Assembly: GCF_030813715.1 (NCBI RefSeq)
Contig: NZ_JAUSUZ010000001.1
Location: 8,724,501-8,788,500, forward strand
Length of the DNA: 64,000 nucleotides
Direction of reading: 5' to 3'
Origin: Catenuloplanes indicus
GTDB taxonomy: Bacteria > Actinomycetota > Actinomycetes > Mycobacteriales > Micromonosporaceae
Shown here: piece after piece, positions 49,246 to 58,565 of the stretch
How the letters are laid out: the number at the start of each line of letters is the position of its first letter
Position numbering within the stretch: position 1 is the first letter of the stretch
Translations under genes and position numbers: made by a program
Notes under the pieces: generated by a model
Told to the model about the DNA's origin: nothing
The model's input: the letters and a program-made list of their open reading frames with translations, nothing else
The model's database searches: none

Positions 49246-51996
49246 ATGACCCAGCGATCCGATTTCGTCGGCCGGGTGGCCGAGACCGCGATCCTCCGCC
49301 GGTCCTGGCAGCTGGCGGCCCGGGACGGCGGCACCCGGCTGGTCGCGGTGCACGGGCCGGCCGGCATCGGCAAGACCGCGCTGGTCCGGGCCGCACTGGC
49401 CACGGTGGACGGTGCGCCGCCGGTGGTCCGGGTCAGCGCGGACCGCGCCGGGTTCGTCCCGCCCTGGGCGGTGCTCGGCGCGATCCTGCGCGAGTTCGAC
49501 GGCGAGGCACCGGCCGAGACCGCGGACCGCTACCTGGTGGCGATGACCGTGGCGGGGCTGTTCGAGCGGTCCGGTGGCCTGATCGTGTTCGTCGACGACG
49601 CGCATCGCATCGACGTGCCGTCGCTGACCGCGCTGCGCCACGCGACCGGGCGGGTGACCCGGCACCCACTGCTGGTCGTGCTGGCGTACCAGGCCGGCAC
49701 CGACCCGGCCTGGCGGCTGACCGGCCGCGACGCGGACCCGGACCGGCCGCAGGAGTGGGCCGACGCCGCCGGGGCCGACGAGATCGCGCTCGGCGGGCTC
49801 ACCGTCGAGGAGCTGATGCACCTCGCGCACGCGCGCAAGAGACCGCTGCCCACCGCGGCCGCGGTCCGGCTGCACGAGATCACCGGCGGCCATCCGGTGC
49901 ACGCGGCCCACCTGCTCGACCGGTACGACCCGGCCACGTTCACCGCCGCGATCGGCCCGCTGGACGCGCCGCCGGACGTGACCCGCGCGGTCGCGGCCGG
50001 CCTGGCCGAGCTGCCGCCCGAGGTCCGCGACGTGATCATGACGGCGGCCGTGCTGGGCCGCCGGTTCAGCGCGGCGGACGTGCGCGAGTTGCACGGCGCG
50101 GACGTCCGGGTCGCGCTCGCGGCCGGGATCGAGGCCGGCCTGCTCGACGAGGAGCCGGGCAGCGCCGGTCGCCGGCTGCGGTTCGTCACCACGCTGGTGC
50201 GCGACGCAGCGTACGCCCGGCTGCCCGCCGGCCGGCGCGGTGAACTGCACCGGGCCGCCGCCCGGCTCGGCGACCGGGACACCGTCTGGCACCGCGTGGC
50301 GGCCAGCGACGGCCCGGACGAGACCCTGGCCGAGGCGGTGGCCCGGGTGGCGAAGATCGCGCTGCGCGAAGGCCGCCCGCAGCGTGCCGCGCAGTTCCTC
50401 ACCCAGGCGCTGGAGCTGACCCCGCGGGACAGCCCGCACCGCGCCGCCCGGCTGCTGGAGGCGGTGGAGCTGCTGCTGGTCGCCGGCGAGATCGCCACCG
50501 CGGTCCGCTACCTGGACGCGCTGGACGAGCTGCCGCCCAGCCCGTGGCGTGCGTACGTGCGCAGTTACCTGCTGATGATCTCCGGGGATCTGGCCGCGGT
50601 CCGCACCGGCTTCCAGAGTGCGCTGACCGAGATGGACGATCAGGCACCGCCCGATCTCGAGGCCCGGATCTGCGGTCAGATCGCCGTCCTCGGCATCGTG
50701 GAACTCCGGCACGACGAGACCGTGTCGTACGCCGACCGGGCACTCTCGTTGCACCCGCGCGACCCGTCCGTGCTCACGTTCGCCTGGTTCGCCCGCAGCG
50801 TCGGCCTGGCGATGACCGGCCGCGGCGCGGAGGCGCTCGCCGCGCTGGCCAGCTCGACCGCGCTGGTCCGCGCGTCCGGGCTGGACGCGCTGGTGGCCCG
50901 CGGCATGATCCACCTCTGGACCGACGACCTGGACGCGGCCCGCCGCGACCTGACGGACGCGGTGCAGCGCGCCACCCGCGGCGAGTCGCTGCGCATCGGG
51001 CAGGCGCTGGCGTACCTGGCCGAGACCGAGTTCCGCCGTGGCGACCTGGACGCGGCCGTGCACCTGGCGCAGTGGGCCGCGGACGACGCCGAGGCCAACG
51101 GCCGGTTATGGGACTTCGCGCTGGTCCGGGCGCTGCGCGCGTATCCGCACGCGGCCCGCGGCGACTGGGGGATCGCGGAGGAGCTGGTCCGCTCGTCCGG
51201 GAACGCCGCGGTCACCCGGATCGGCCGCGCCTACTTCGCCGGTGGCCTGGCCGCGCTCGCCCAGGCCCGCGACGACCCGGGCGCGCTGCTCACCGCGGCC
51301 GACGACCTCGCGGCCGTGCTCGACGTCGGCGAGCCCGGCACCCACCTGTACGGCCCGCTGCGCGCGGACGCGCTCAGCCGCCTCGGCCGGCTCGACGAGG
51401 CCACCGCCGAACTGGCCGCGTTCCGGGCCCGCTACGACCACCTGCATCGCACGTCCGCCCGGATGACCGCGGACCGCGTGGCGGCGCAGATCGCGCTCGA
51501 GGCCGGCGACCCGGCCGGCGCCCGGGACCTGATCTTCGACGCGCTGCGCGGCGCCGAGCGGGTCGGCCTGCCGATCGAGGCCGGCCGGATCCGGCTGGTC
51601 GCGGCGCGCGTGCTGGACGCGCTCGGCCGCCGCCGCGCCGCCGAGCGCTTCCTGAACCGGGCGCGGCACGCGTTCCGCGGCGCCGGCGCGTACGCGGCAC
51701 AGGCGTCCGCGCTCGCGGACACGCTGGGCCTGCCGGCCGGGCGCCCGGCCGGGCACGGGCTCGGCGCGCACGAACGGCAGGCGATCCGCATGCACCTGGA
51801 CGGCGCCACGCACGCCGCGATCGGCGCGGCCATGCACTACAAGCCGAAGAGCATCGAGAACATGATGCGCGCGATCCGGCACGTCAAGCTGGAGATCCAG
51901 CCGGTCGAGGACGAGGACGCGGTGCTGGCCGACGCGATCGCCGAGGGGGTACCGGCCGCGGACCGAGGGGATGTGCCCGGGCCGCGGCCCCGCTAG
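49246..51996 (+). CDS. Large ATP-binding LuxR-like (LAL-type) regulator
   Basis: 916 residues from ATG 49246. P-loop GPAGIGKT at residues 37-44, Walker B-like GLIVFVDDAHRID near 110, winged/helical NTPase rest to about 360 (AAGLAELPPEVRDVIMTAAVLGRRF), then TPR-like repeats to about 820. A C-terminal helix-turn-helix, ERQAIRMHLDGATHAAIGAAMHYKPKSIENMMRAIRHVKLEI, aligns with the LuxR HTH but is diverged at its start. It follows the architecture of MalT/LAL regulators. It lies 10 bp before a GTPase gene and leads a four-gene operon. Confidence 0.85.
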   Translation: MTQRSDFVGRVAETAILRRSWQLAARDGGTRLVAVHGPAGIGKTALVRAALATVDGAPPVVRVSADRAGFVPPWAVLGAILREFDGEAPAETADRYLVAMTVAGLFERSGGLIVFVDDAHRIDVPSLTALRHATGRVTRHPLLVVLAYQAGTDPAWRLTGRDADPDRPQEWADAAGADEIALGGLTVEELMHLAHARKRPLPTAAAVRLHEITGGHPVHAAHLLDRYDPATFTAAIGPLDAPPDVTRAVAAGLAELPPEVRDVIMTAAVLGRRFSAADVRELHGADVRVALAAGIEAGLLDEEPGSAGRRLRFVTTLVRDAAYARLPAGRRGELHRAAARLGDRDTVWHRVAASDGPDETLAEAVARVAKIALREGRPQRAAQFLTQALELTPRDSPHRAARLLEAVELLLVAGEIATAVRYLDALDELPPSPWRAYVRSYLLMISGDLAAVRTGFQSALTEMDDQAPPDLEARICGQIAVLGIVELRHDETVSYADRALSLHPRDPSVLTFAWFARSVGLAMTGRGAEALAALASSTALVRASGLDALVARGMIHLWTDDLDAARRDLTDAVQRATRGESLRIGQALAYLAETEFRRGDLDAAVHLAQWAADDAEANGRLWDFALVRALRAYPHAARGDWGIAEELVRSSGNAAVTRIGRAYFAGGLAALAQARDDPGALLTAADDLAAVLDVGEPGTHLYGPLRADALSRLGRLDEATAELAAFRARYDHLHRTSARMTADRVAAQIALEAGDPAGARDLIFDALRGAERVGLPIEAGRIRLVAARVLDALGRRRAAERFLNRARHAFRGAGAYAAQASALADTLGLPAGRPAGHGLGAHERQAIRMHLDGATHAAIGAAMHYKPKSIENMMRAIRHVKLEIQPVEDEDAVLADAIAEGVPAADRGDVPGPRPR

Positions 51997-52006
51997 ACCT
52001 GAGGGC

Positions 52007-52564
52007 ATGCGACGTTCCCTGCGCACCGCGGTCTTCCTGGGCACGCGCGGCGCCGGTAAGAGCTCCACGCTGAACCGCCTGTTCGCGCTGGGCCTGGACA
52101 CCGACCCGGTGCGCGAGTGCGCCACCGGCCCGTCCGCGCACCGGCTGCGGGTCACCGGCGGCCGCCCGTGGCTGATCGTCGACCTGCCCGCCACCGACTG
52201 CGGCGAGCACCCGCACTACCGCCGCTGGCTGCCGCACGCCGACGTGATCGTCTGGATCACCCGGGCGAACACCCGCGCGTACCAGCAGGACCAGCGGTTC
52301 TGGCGCGACCACGCCCGGTTCGTGGCCACCGGCACCCGGCTGGTGCTCGCGGTCGGCGCGTTCGACACCCGGCTGGCCGGGCTGCCCGGCACGGCCGCCG
52401 ACCCGCGCGCCGCGGATCTGGTCGGCCGGGCCCTGGCCGACGCCGGTGCCGGCATCATCCCGTTCACCTGGACCACCGTGGACCGCACCCGCGTCGTCCC
52501 GTACTCCGCCGAGGCCGGCTGGAACCTCGGCCGGCTGCACCGCGAGATCTTCGAGGAGCACTGA
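52007..52564 (+). CDS. Small P-loop GTPase-like protein
   Basis: 185 residues from ATG 52007. GTRGAGKSS at residues 12-20 is the Walker A motif, followed by VDLPATDCGEHPHYRRWLPHADVIVWITRANTRAYQQDQRFW, the switch II and G3-like strand of YfjP/IRG-like dynamin-related GTPases. No NKxD was found in the expected place (AVGAFDTRLAG instead), so nucleotide specificity is unclear. The stop overlaps the next small gene (TGATG). Confidence 0.75.
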   Translation: MRRSLRTAVFLGTRGAGKSSTLNRLFALGLDTDPVRECATGPSAHRLRVTGGRPWLIVDLPATDCGEHPHYRRWLPHADVIVWITRANTRAYQQDQRFWRDHARFVATGTRLVLAVGAFDTRLAGLPGTAADPRAADLVGRALADAGAGIIPFTWTTVDRTRVVPYSAEAGWNLGRLHREIFEEH

Positions 52565-52716
52565 TGGACCTGCCCGCCGACCCGCCGATCTGCCTGTCCC
52601 GCGCCCGCCCGCGCCGGCTGCCCACGCTGCGCCGGCCCGCGATCCGGGCCGGCTGCTGTCGCGAACCCGACCTGGTCCTGCTGATCAGCCGCGCCCGCCG
52701 GGCCGGCCACCGGTGA
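52564..52716 (+). CDS. Very small basic protein, unknown
   Basis: 50 residues: MDLPADPPICLSRARPRRLPTLRRPAI then CCREPDLVLLISRARRAGHR, rich in Arg, with three Cys. Its start overlaps the GTPase stop and its stop overlaps the next start (GTGA), so tight coupling supports translation, but there is no family recognition. Confidence 0.45.
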   Translation: MDLPADPPICLSRARPRRLPTLRRPAIRAGCCREPDLVLLISRARRAGHR

Positions 52717-52910
52717 GCGATCTCGACGACCGGGACCGCCGGGAGATCGTCGACGCGCTCGACCGGGAGAGCCCGGCCGCGCGCACCGACATCCTGGCCA
52801 CCGTGGACGCCTTCCGCGACTGGCTGCGCCGGACGCTGCACCTCATCTTCCTCAAGACCCACGACGACCTCGAACCGCTCTGGGCCTGGCTGCGCCTCGC
52901 CTACGCGTAG
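52713..52910 (+). CDS. Small helical protein, unknown
   Basis: 65 residues from GTG 52713. LDDRDRREIVDALDRESPAARTDILATVDAFRDWLRRTLHLIFLKTHDDLEPLWAWLRLAYA looks like two or three amphipathic helices and has good coding bias. Last gene of the LAL-GTPase operon; dispersed repeat copy C follows. Function unknown; a partner of the GTPase is conceivable. Confidence 0.55.
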   Translation: MSDLDDRDRREIVDALDRESPAARTDILATVDAFRDWLRRTLHLIFLKTHDDLEPLWAWLRLAYA

Positions 52911-52934
52911 CGGGCGACAGGACCGGAGCATGCT

Positions 52935-52980
52935 GTCCCGCTTCCGGCGTGGCCGCTTCCCGCACGCTCCCGCGGGCACC
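52935..52980 (+). repeat. Dispersed intergenic repeat, copy C (short)
   Basis: GTCCCGCTTCCGGCGTGG, CCGCTTCCCGCACGCTCCCG and CGGGC match the first about 45 bp of copies A and B. A hairpin (GCGGG..ACAG with CTGT..CCCGC, 52911-52942) precedes it at the end of the operon. Confidence 0.7.
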
Positions 52981-53034
52981 GGTCGTCGCTGGCGCTCCTC
53001 CCTGCACGATCCGCGGGTGGCGAAGAGCAGCGGG

Positions 53035-56000
53035 TCATCCGGTGAGGTCGAGCACGGCCTGCCGCAGGAGCATCAGCAGTGGCTCGGCGGCGTCCGTGGA
53101 CGTGTGGGGCAGCCAGGCGGCCGCGAGCGCCAGCACGCCGAACCGGAACGCGGTCCAGACGCGGGGATGCTCGGACGGCGGCACGGCACGCACACGGCGG
53201 TCCAGCTTGTCCGCGGCGACCAGCAGGGCGAGCCACCCGGCGCTGCCGATCAGCACGGCCGCCGCCGTGTGCGTGCCGACCGTCGCGACGAGCCACCCGT
53301 CGACGGCGCGGAACGGCGCGACGGCCGCGTCCCAGACCGGCGGCGAGAAGCGGTCACCGCCGTGCCACACCGCGACGGCGGCGAACAGCGTGGCGGCCGG
53401 TGCCACCTGGCGGGCCGCCGGTACGTCGCGGCCCGGCCGGCGCGGGCCCGCGATCAGCACGAGCAGCAGCGCCAGGACCGGCACCGCGAGCCGCGCCTGC
53501 ACGGTCGCCACGCCGTCGAGGACCGCCTCGTCGCGGACGCTGCCGCCGTAGGAGAGCACGGCCAGCGCCGCCGTACCGGTCATCAGGTAGCCGGTGACCA
53601 GCAGCACGCCGAGGTAGAGGCCGTCCAGGCCCGCGATCCCGGCCGCCCGGCGCAGGCGGGTGACCGCGGACGCCCGCACCCACGCGGCCCGCGCACCGGC
53701 CTGCGCGGCCGCGGCCGGCGCCAGCGACGCGGCGAGTGCCAGCCGGGCCGCGGCCGCCGGGCCCGTGGAGGTCGCCAGCTCGGCCCGCAACGCGGCCCAC
53801 CAGGCGGTCCGGCCCGCGCCGGCCGCCTGCCGCACCGTGGCTCGCTGGGCCTGTGCGACCTCGGCCGACGCGCGCTGATCGTGCAGCGCGCGCACCGCCT
53901 CGGCCAGCGTGCCGCTATCGGCTGGTGCGGTGACCGGCAGGGCGTCGTGCCGTTCGGTGAGCGCGGCGAGCGCGGCGTCGAACGGGTCCAGGGCCGGTGC
54001 GGGCGCCGCCGTCAGCCGCGGCGGGGGCGGCGCCCAGTCGAACTCGCGCCGGGCGTACCGTTCCGCCTCGACCGTGGTCCGTGGCCAGCCCCGGGCCCCG
54101 GGCAGCCGGTCCAGGCGCAGCGCCAGCAGTGCGAGCCCGGCCGTGACGCGTTCCCGCAGCGGGCCGCCGGGCCGGTCCGCCCGGTCGCGGAGCGTCTGCG
54201 CCGCCTCCGCGCGGAGCCCGTACGCCCGCGCGAGCACCAGCAGCACGTGAACGGCGAGACCGGCCGGGGTGCGCGGATCGGTGAGCACCTCGTCCGCCGC
54301 CGCGACGCCGGCGTCGGTGGCACCGAGCCGCCGCAGCGCCGTCAGCGCCAGCAGCCGCAGCTGCACCGGGCGGTCCGCGGAGCGCACCCAGCCGAGCAGC
54401 GCCGCCACGTCCGCCGCGCGCGGGTCCGCGCGGTCCAGCGCCTCGACCCGGCCGTCCGCCGGGCCGGCCGCCTCGTCCGGCCCGAATACGTGCGCGATCG
54501 CGGCGGACAGGCTGTGCGCGGCGGGCGGCACCACGGGCGGGTCCAGCAGCCTGTGCCGCCGCTGGTCGTACGGCAACCGGAAGACCCAGAACGGCACGAA
54601 CGGCGCCGGATCGGCCCCGACCAGGTTCGGCCGCAGATGCGCGGGCAGCTGTGCGAGCTCCTCGCCGCTGACCGTGGCGGTCCGCTCGAGGCCGGCGCCG
54701 TGTTCGAGCTGCACGAGATGACCCATCGCCGCGACCTGGTCGGACCACACCACCGACCGCGCCGCCCGCAGCAGCAGCGCCCGCCGGATCGCGGCGGTCT
54801 CGCCGAGGCCGAGCAGCATGTCGATGGCCTGGAAGCGGTCCGCCTCGACCGGCGCGGACTCCACCAGCCGGACCAGGGTCGCCACGCCCCGCGCGCGGGC
54901 GTCCGCGTCCCGGTCGTGCGCGAGTGTGTGCAGCGCCTGGAACCGGCGCCGGCGGGAGACGGACCGGGCCGTGCCCAGCTCGGTCAGCACCCGCGCGCCG
55001 AACGCACGGTCCGCGGCCGTGGACCCGTGCGTCACCAGCATCCGGGCCGCGACGAGCCGGCGGCCGGCCGGTGCCCGGCCGGCGGCGACCGTGGACAGCA
55101 CCCGGCCGTCCGGGTCCCTGGCGGCCAGCGACTCCAGCACGGCCGCGACCGTGGCGTCGTCCAGCCGGCCGAGCCGCAGCGCCCAGCGTGCGAGCGTGGT
55201 GAGCCGGCGGATCGCGTCCGGCGGCAGCGGCAGCCCGTCCTCCAGCACCTCGCAGAACGCGATCAGCGCCGGGAACCGCAGGCGCGGTCCGGGCAGCAAC
55301 AGCACCACCAGGATCGGTACCGGATCGTGCCGGTCGCCGGTCCAGCGGGCGAGCGTGAAGAGCGAGACGTTGTCCAGCCCGCGCCGGCGGACCTGCCGCA
55401 GCCAGCGGCGCGGCGCGAAGCCGGACCGGACCCGCAGACCGGCGGCCAGGTACTCGGCGAACCCGCGGTGCACGAACGCGAGCCGGTCCCAGGCCACCAC
55501 CAGCAGCCCGGTGTTGACCAGCAGCGACCGCACGTCGGCGACCAGGGCCGGCACGTCCGGCAACCCGGTGACGCGCTCGCGCAGCCAGTCCATGCCCACG
55601 CCGGTCGCGTCCGGGTCGTCGTCCCGGGCGAGCATCACCGTGGCGATCTCCTCCAGGCACTCCTCGGTGCTACCGGCCAGCAGCTCCGCCGCCCGCTGCG
55701 ACGCCGGCCCGAACCGGCCGATCCGGGTCCGCAGATCCGCGTGCGCGGCCGCCCGCGACGGCCGTTCGTAGAGCAGCCCGTGCACGAACCGTCGGTACAG
55801 GCCGGTCCGGTCGATCGGCAGCGGGTCGTCCGGGTGCTTCTCGTGGACGATGGCCGCGATCGTGGCCAGCAACGGCACCGCGACCAGATGGGACAGCCGG
55901 CTGTGCGAGACCCGGTCGAGGAACGCCGCGGTGCGTTCCGGTGCCCGCCCCGGGTCACGCAGCTCGAACCACTTCGCCGCGAACGCGGCCAGCCGTCCCC

Positions 56001-57290
56001 GGTCGAACGGCAGCAGCTCGTACGCCTCGAACCGCAGCCGGGTGCCGACCTCCACGCCCCGGGAGCGCAGGCCGTCGAACTCGGCCTGCAGCAGCCCCCG
56101 GCTGGCCACCAGGATCCGCCAGTGCGAGCCGTACCCGCCCATGTAGTGCGCGATCGCCCCGATCAGCCGTTCCCGCCGCTCGGGGTCCATCACCTCGTCG
56201 AGGCCGTCGATGAGCAGCAGCCACTCCAGGCCCGGCCACGGCTCGCGGCCGAACATCGCGGGGGTGACGTCGCCGCCGAGCAGGTCGCCCAGGTCCGCGT
56301 GCACGGCGCCGGCGATCATCGCCGCCCACGGCTCGCCGGCCAGCAGCGCGGTCGCGGGGATCCGGACCGGCACCACCCAGCCGTACGGCGGCGGGCCCTT
56401 CTCCGCGTCGTCCCGCAGATGCCAGCCGGCCGTCTCGTGCACGATGCGCCGCAGCAGGCTGGACTTGCCCGCGCCGGGGCCGCCGACCAGCAGCGTGTGC
56501 CGGTGCGCGCCGACCATCTCGCGTACCGACAGCATCTGCTCGGCCCGGATCGCGGACGCCCCGGATCGCGGCGTGGCCTGCGGGCTCACGTAGATGGACG
56601 ACAGTCCCGGCGACGGCCCGTCGGTCAGCCGGTACGGCATGTCGTCGGAGCGTTCGGCCTGGGCCGTGAGCAGCCGCCGCAGCCGCGGGTCGCCGATCGG
56701 CGGCGGCGCGGAACGAGGGGACGCCGCGTCGGCCGGCGTCCGCCAGTGCTCCTGGAGCTGGGTGGCGACGATCGTGGCCGGGATGATCCAGCCACCGCGC
56801 GGCCGGTCGTAGTCCCGGGAGGCCTTGACGATCCCGTGCAGCCGGCCTTCGCCGTCGACCGCCGGCGCGCCGCTCATCCCGTCGACGATCTCGTCGTCCT
56901 TGACCCGCAGATAGCCGTCCCCGCTGCGGCCGACCACGGTCAGGCGGAGGCTGTCCGGCTGCACGCCGGCTCCCGGCGTGTGCAGCGAGAACCCGACCGC
57001 GGTGAGGACCTCCGGCGGTGCCGGGCTGTCGCTGAGACGCACGTCCGGATGGTCCGGCGGCGCCGTGACGCGCAGGAACGCCAGGTCCGGGAAGGGGTAG
57101 TGCGCGTCCGCGCCCGGTCCGGCGGGACCAGCGTGACGGCCTCCGCGGTGAACTCCCGGTCCATCCAGACGACGGTGAGCGGGCCCGGGTGGCCGTGCAC
57201 GACGTGCGCGCAGGTGACCACCGTGTGGTGCCGGAGGAACGAGCCGGTGCCCAGGTAGAGATCACCGGCCCGGATCGCGACGGTGGACAT
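53035..57290 (-). CDS. Trypsin-like protease-NACHT-transmembrane protein, frameshifted
   Basis: About 1418 residues if the frame is repaired. The start at ATG 57290 gives MSTVAIRAGDLYLGTGSFLRHHTVVTCAHVVHG (catalytic His29) and runs to about 57125, where the frame must shift to continue as ADAHYPFPDLAFLRVTAPP (Asp) and DGMSGAPAVDGEG (Ser). Then a NACHT ATPase: VGGPGAGKSSLLRRIV, LEWLLLIDGLDEVMDPERRERL, FEAYELLPFDRGRLAAFAAKWF. HEAT-like helical repeats and four or five C-terminal membrane segments follow. This fits predicted STAND-type conflict or defence proteins, where a sensor repeat region triggers a protease effector. Divergent from a trypco1 gene. The shift may be real inactivation, recoding or a sequence error. 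Confidence 0.82.
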
Positions 57291-57378
57291 CCGTACGAGG
57301 TCCACGGGCCCGGCCGGATGGTAGATCACGGTGCGTAGCATAGTCGTCACGTGCATCCCCGTGTCGACAGGAGCCGAT

Positions 57379-57720
57379 GTGACCGAGACCCGGATCGTCC
57401 CGCTGGTGCTGCCCGACGGCACCGAGATTCTCGCCGAGGTGGCCGTGGCCGGGACCGGCGGGGACGCGCGTGCGGCCGGCGCACTGTCGCTGGAGGACAT
57501 TCGCGGGCAGATCGCCACCATCGGCGCGTTCTTCGCCGACACCGTCAAGCGGTCGCTGCCGGATCCGCCGGACCGGTTCGGCATCGACTTCGGGCTGAAG
57601 CTGGCCGTGGAGAGCAAGGGCCTGGTCAGCGTGCTGGCCAAGGCGTCCGGCGAGGCGACCGTCACGGTCCGCCTGGAGTGGGACCGCGCCGAGGTCACGG
57701 ACGGTGACCCCCATGCATGA
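57379..57720 (+). CDS. Trypsin-co-occurring domain (trypco1, CU044_2847-type) protein
   Basis: 113 residues from GTG 57379 with AGGAG upstream. TRIVPLVLPDGTEILAEVAVAG, ALSLEDIRGQIATIGAFF and PDRFGIDFGLKLAVESKGLVSVLAKASGEATVTVRLEW match the small proteins named for occurring beside trypsin-like peptidases in predicted NTPase-dependent conflict systems. The start is 88 bp from that of the divergent trypsin-NACHT gene, which supports the link. It probably binds or regulates the protease. Its stop overlaps the methyltransferase start (ATGA). Confidence 0.82.
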   Translation: MTETRIVPLVLPDGTEILAEVAVAGTGGDARAAGALSLEDIRGQIATIGAFFADTVKRSLPDPPDRFGIDFGLKLAVESKGLVSVLAKASGEATVTVRLEWDRAEVTDGDPHA

Positions 57721-58562
57721 CGATGCCGTCTGTCCATGCGGGACCGTCTGCGAGTAGATTACTGGGCGTGCCGCCGCTTGAGTTGAACACGGATGTTGCC
57801 CACTCCGCCCGGATCTATGACTTCCTGCTGGGCGGGAAGGACAACTTCGAGGCCGACCGCAAGGCGGCCGAGGCGATCATGAAGGCGTCGCCGAGCCTGC
57901 CGATCTCGATGCGGGCGAACCGGGACTACATGGTCCGCGTCGCCCGGCACCTGGCGAGCGAGCACGGCATCCGCCAGTTCCTGGACATCGGCACCGGGCT
58001 GCCGACCTCGCCGAACCTGCACGAGGTGGTGCAGGAGATCGCGCCGGAGTCACGGATCGTCTACGTGGACAACGACCCGCTGGTGCTCGCGCACGCCCGC
58101 GCGCTGCTGACCTCGCACGACGCCGGCGCGACCGCCTACATCGACGCGGACCTGCGGGACGTGCCGGCCATCCTCGGGTCGGCGCAGCTGCGCGACACGC
58201 TGGACCTGACGCGGCCGGTCGCGATCAGCCTGATCGCGGTGCTGCAGTTCGTCACCGACGAGGCGGAGGCGCACGCGATCCTCGACGAGTTGATCGCGGC
58301 GGTCCCGGCCGGCAGCGCGCTGGCGATCTCCACGGTCACGGCGAACAGTCTGCAGGCGGTCGGCGCGGCCGCGAGCTACAAGGCGCGCGGCATCCCGGCG
58401 AAGCCGCGCACGGACGACGAGGTGCGCGCGCTGTTCCGTGGGCTGGAGCTGGCCGAGCCGGGCGTGGTCCCGGTGCACCGCTGGCGCCCGGAGCCGGGCA
58501 CCGACCCGGCGGCCGACGACGTCCACGTGCAGATGACCGGCGGTCTCGCGCTCAAGCGCTGA
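57717..58562 (+). CDS. DUF574-family SAM-dependent methyltransferase
   Basis: 281 residues from ATG 57717 (GTG 57768 is possible). LNTDVAHSARIYDFLLGGKDNFEADRKAAEAIMKASPSLPISMRANRDYMVRVARHLA and QFLDIGTGLPTSPNLHEVVQEIAPESRIVYVDNDPLVLAHARALL (SAM site) are the signature of this streptomycete-type family, which is frequent near regulatory and conv-type signalling genes. The target is unknown. It is coupled to trypco1 by a 4-nt overlap, and is convergent with the GH42 gene, with 3 bp between stops. Confidence 0.9.
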   Translation: MTMPSVHAGPSASRLLGVPPLELNTDVAHSARIYDFLLGGKDNFEADRKAAEAIMKASPSLPISMRANRDYMVRVARHLASEHGIRQFLDIGTGLPTSPNLHEVVQEIAPESRIVYVDNDPLVLAHARALLTSHDAGATAYIDADLRDVPAILGSAQLRDTLDLTRPVAISLIAVLQFVTDEAEAHAILDELIAAVPAGSALAISTVTANSLQAVGAAASYKARGIPAKPRTDDEVRALFRGLELAEPGVVPVHRWRPEPGTDPAADDVHVQMTGGLALKR

Positions 58563-58565
58563 GCC

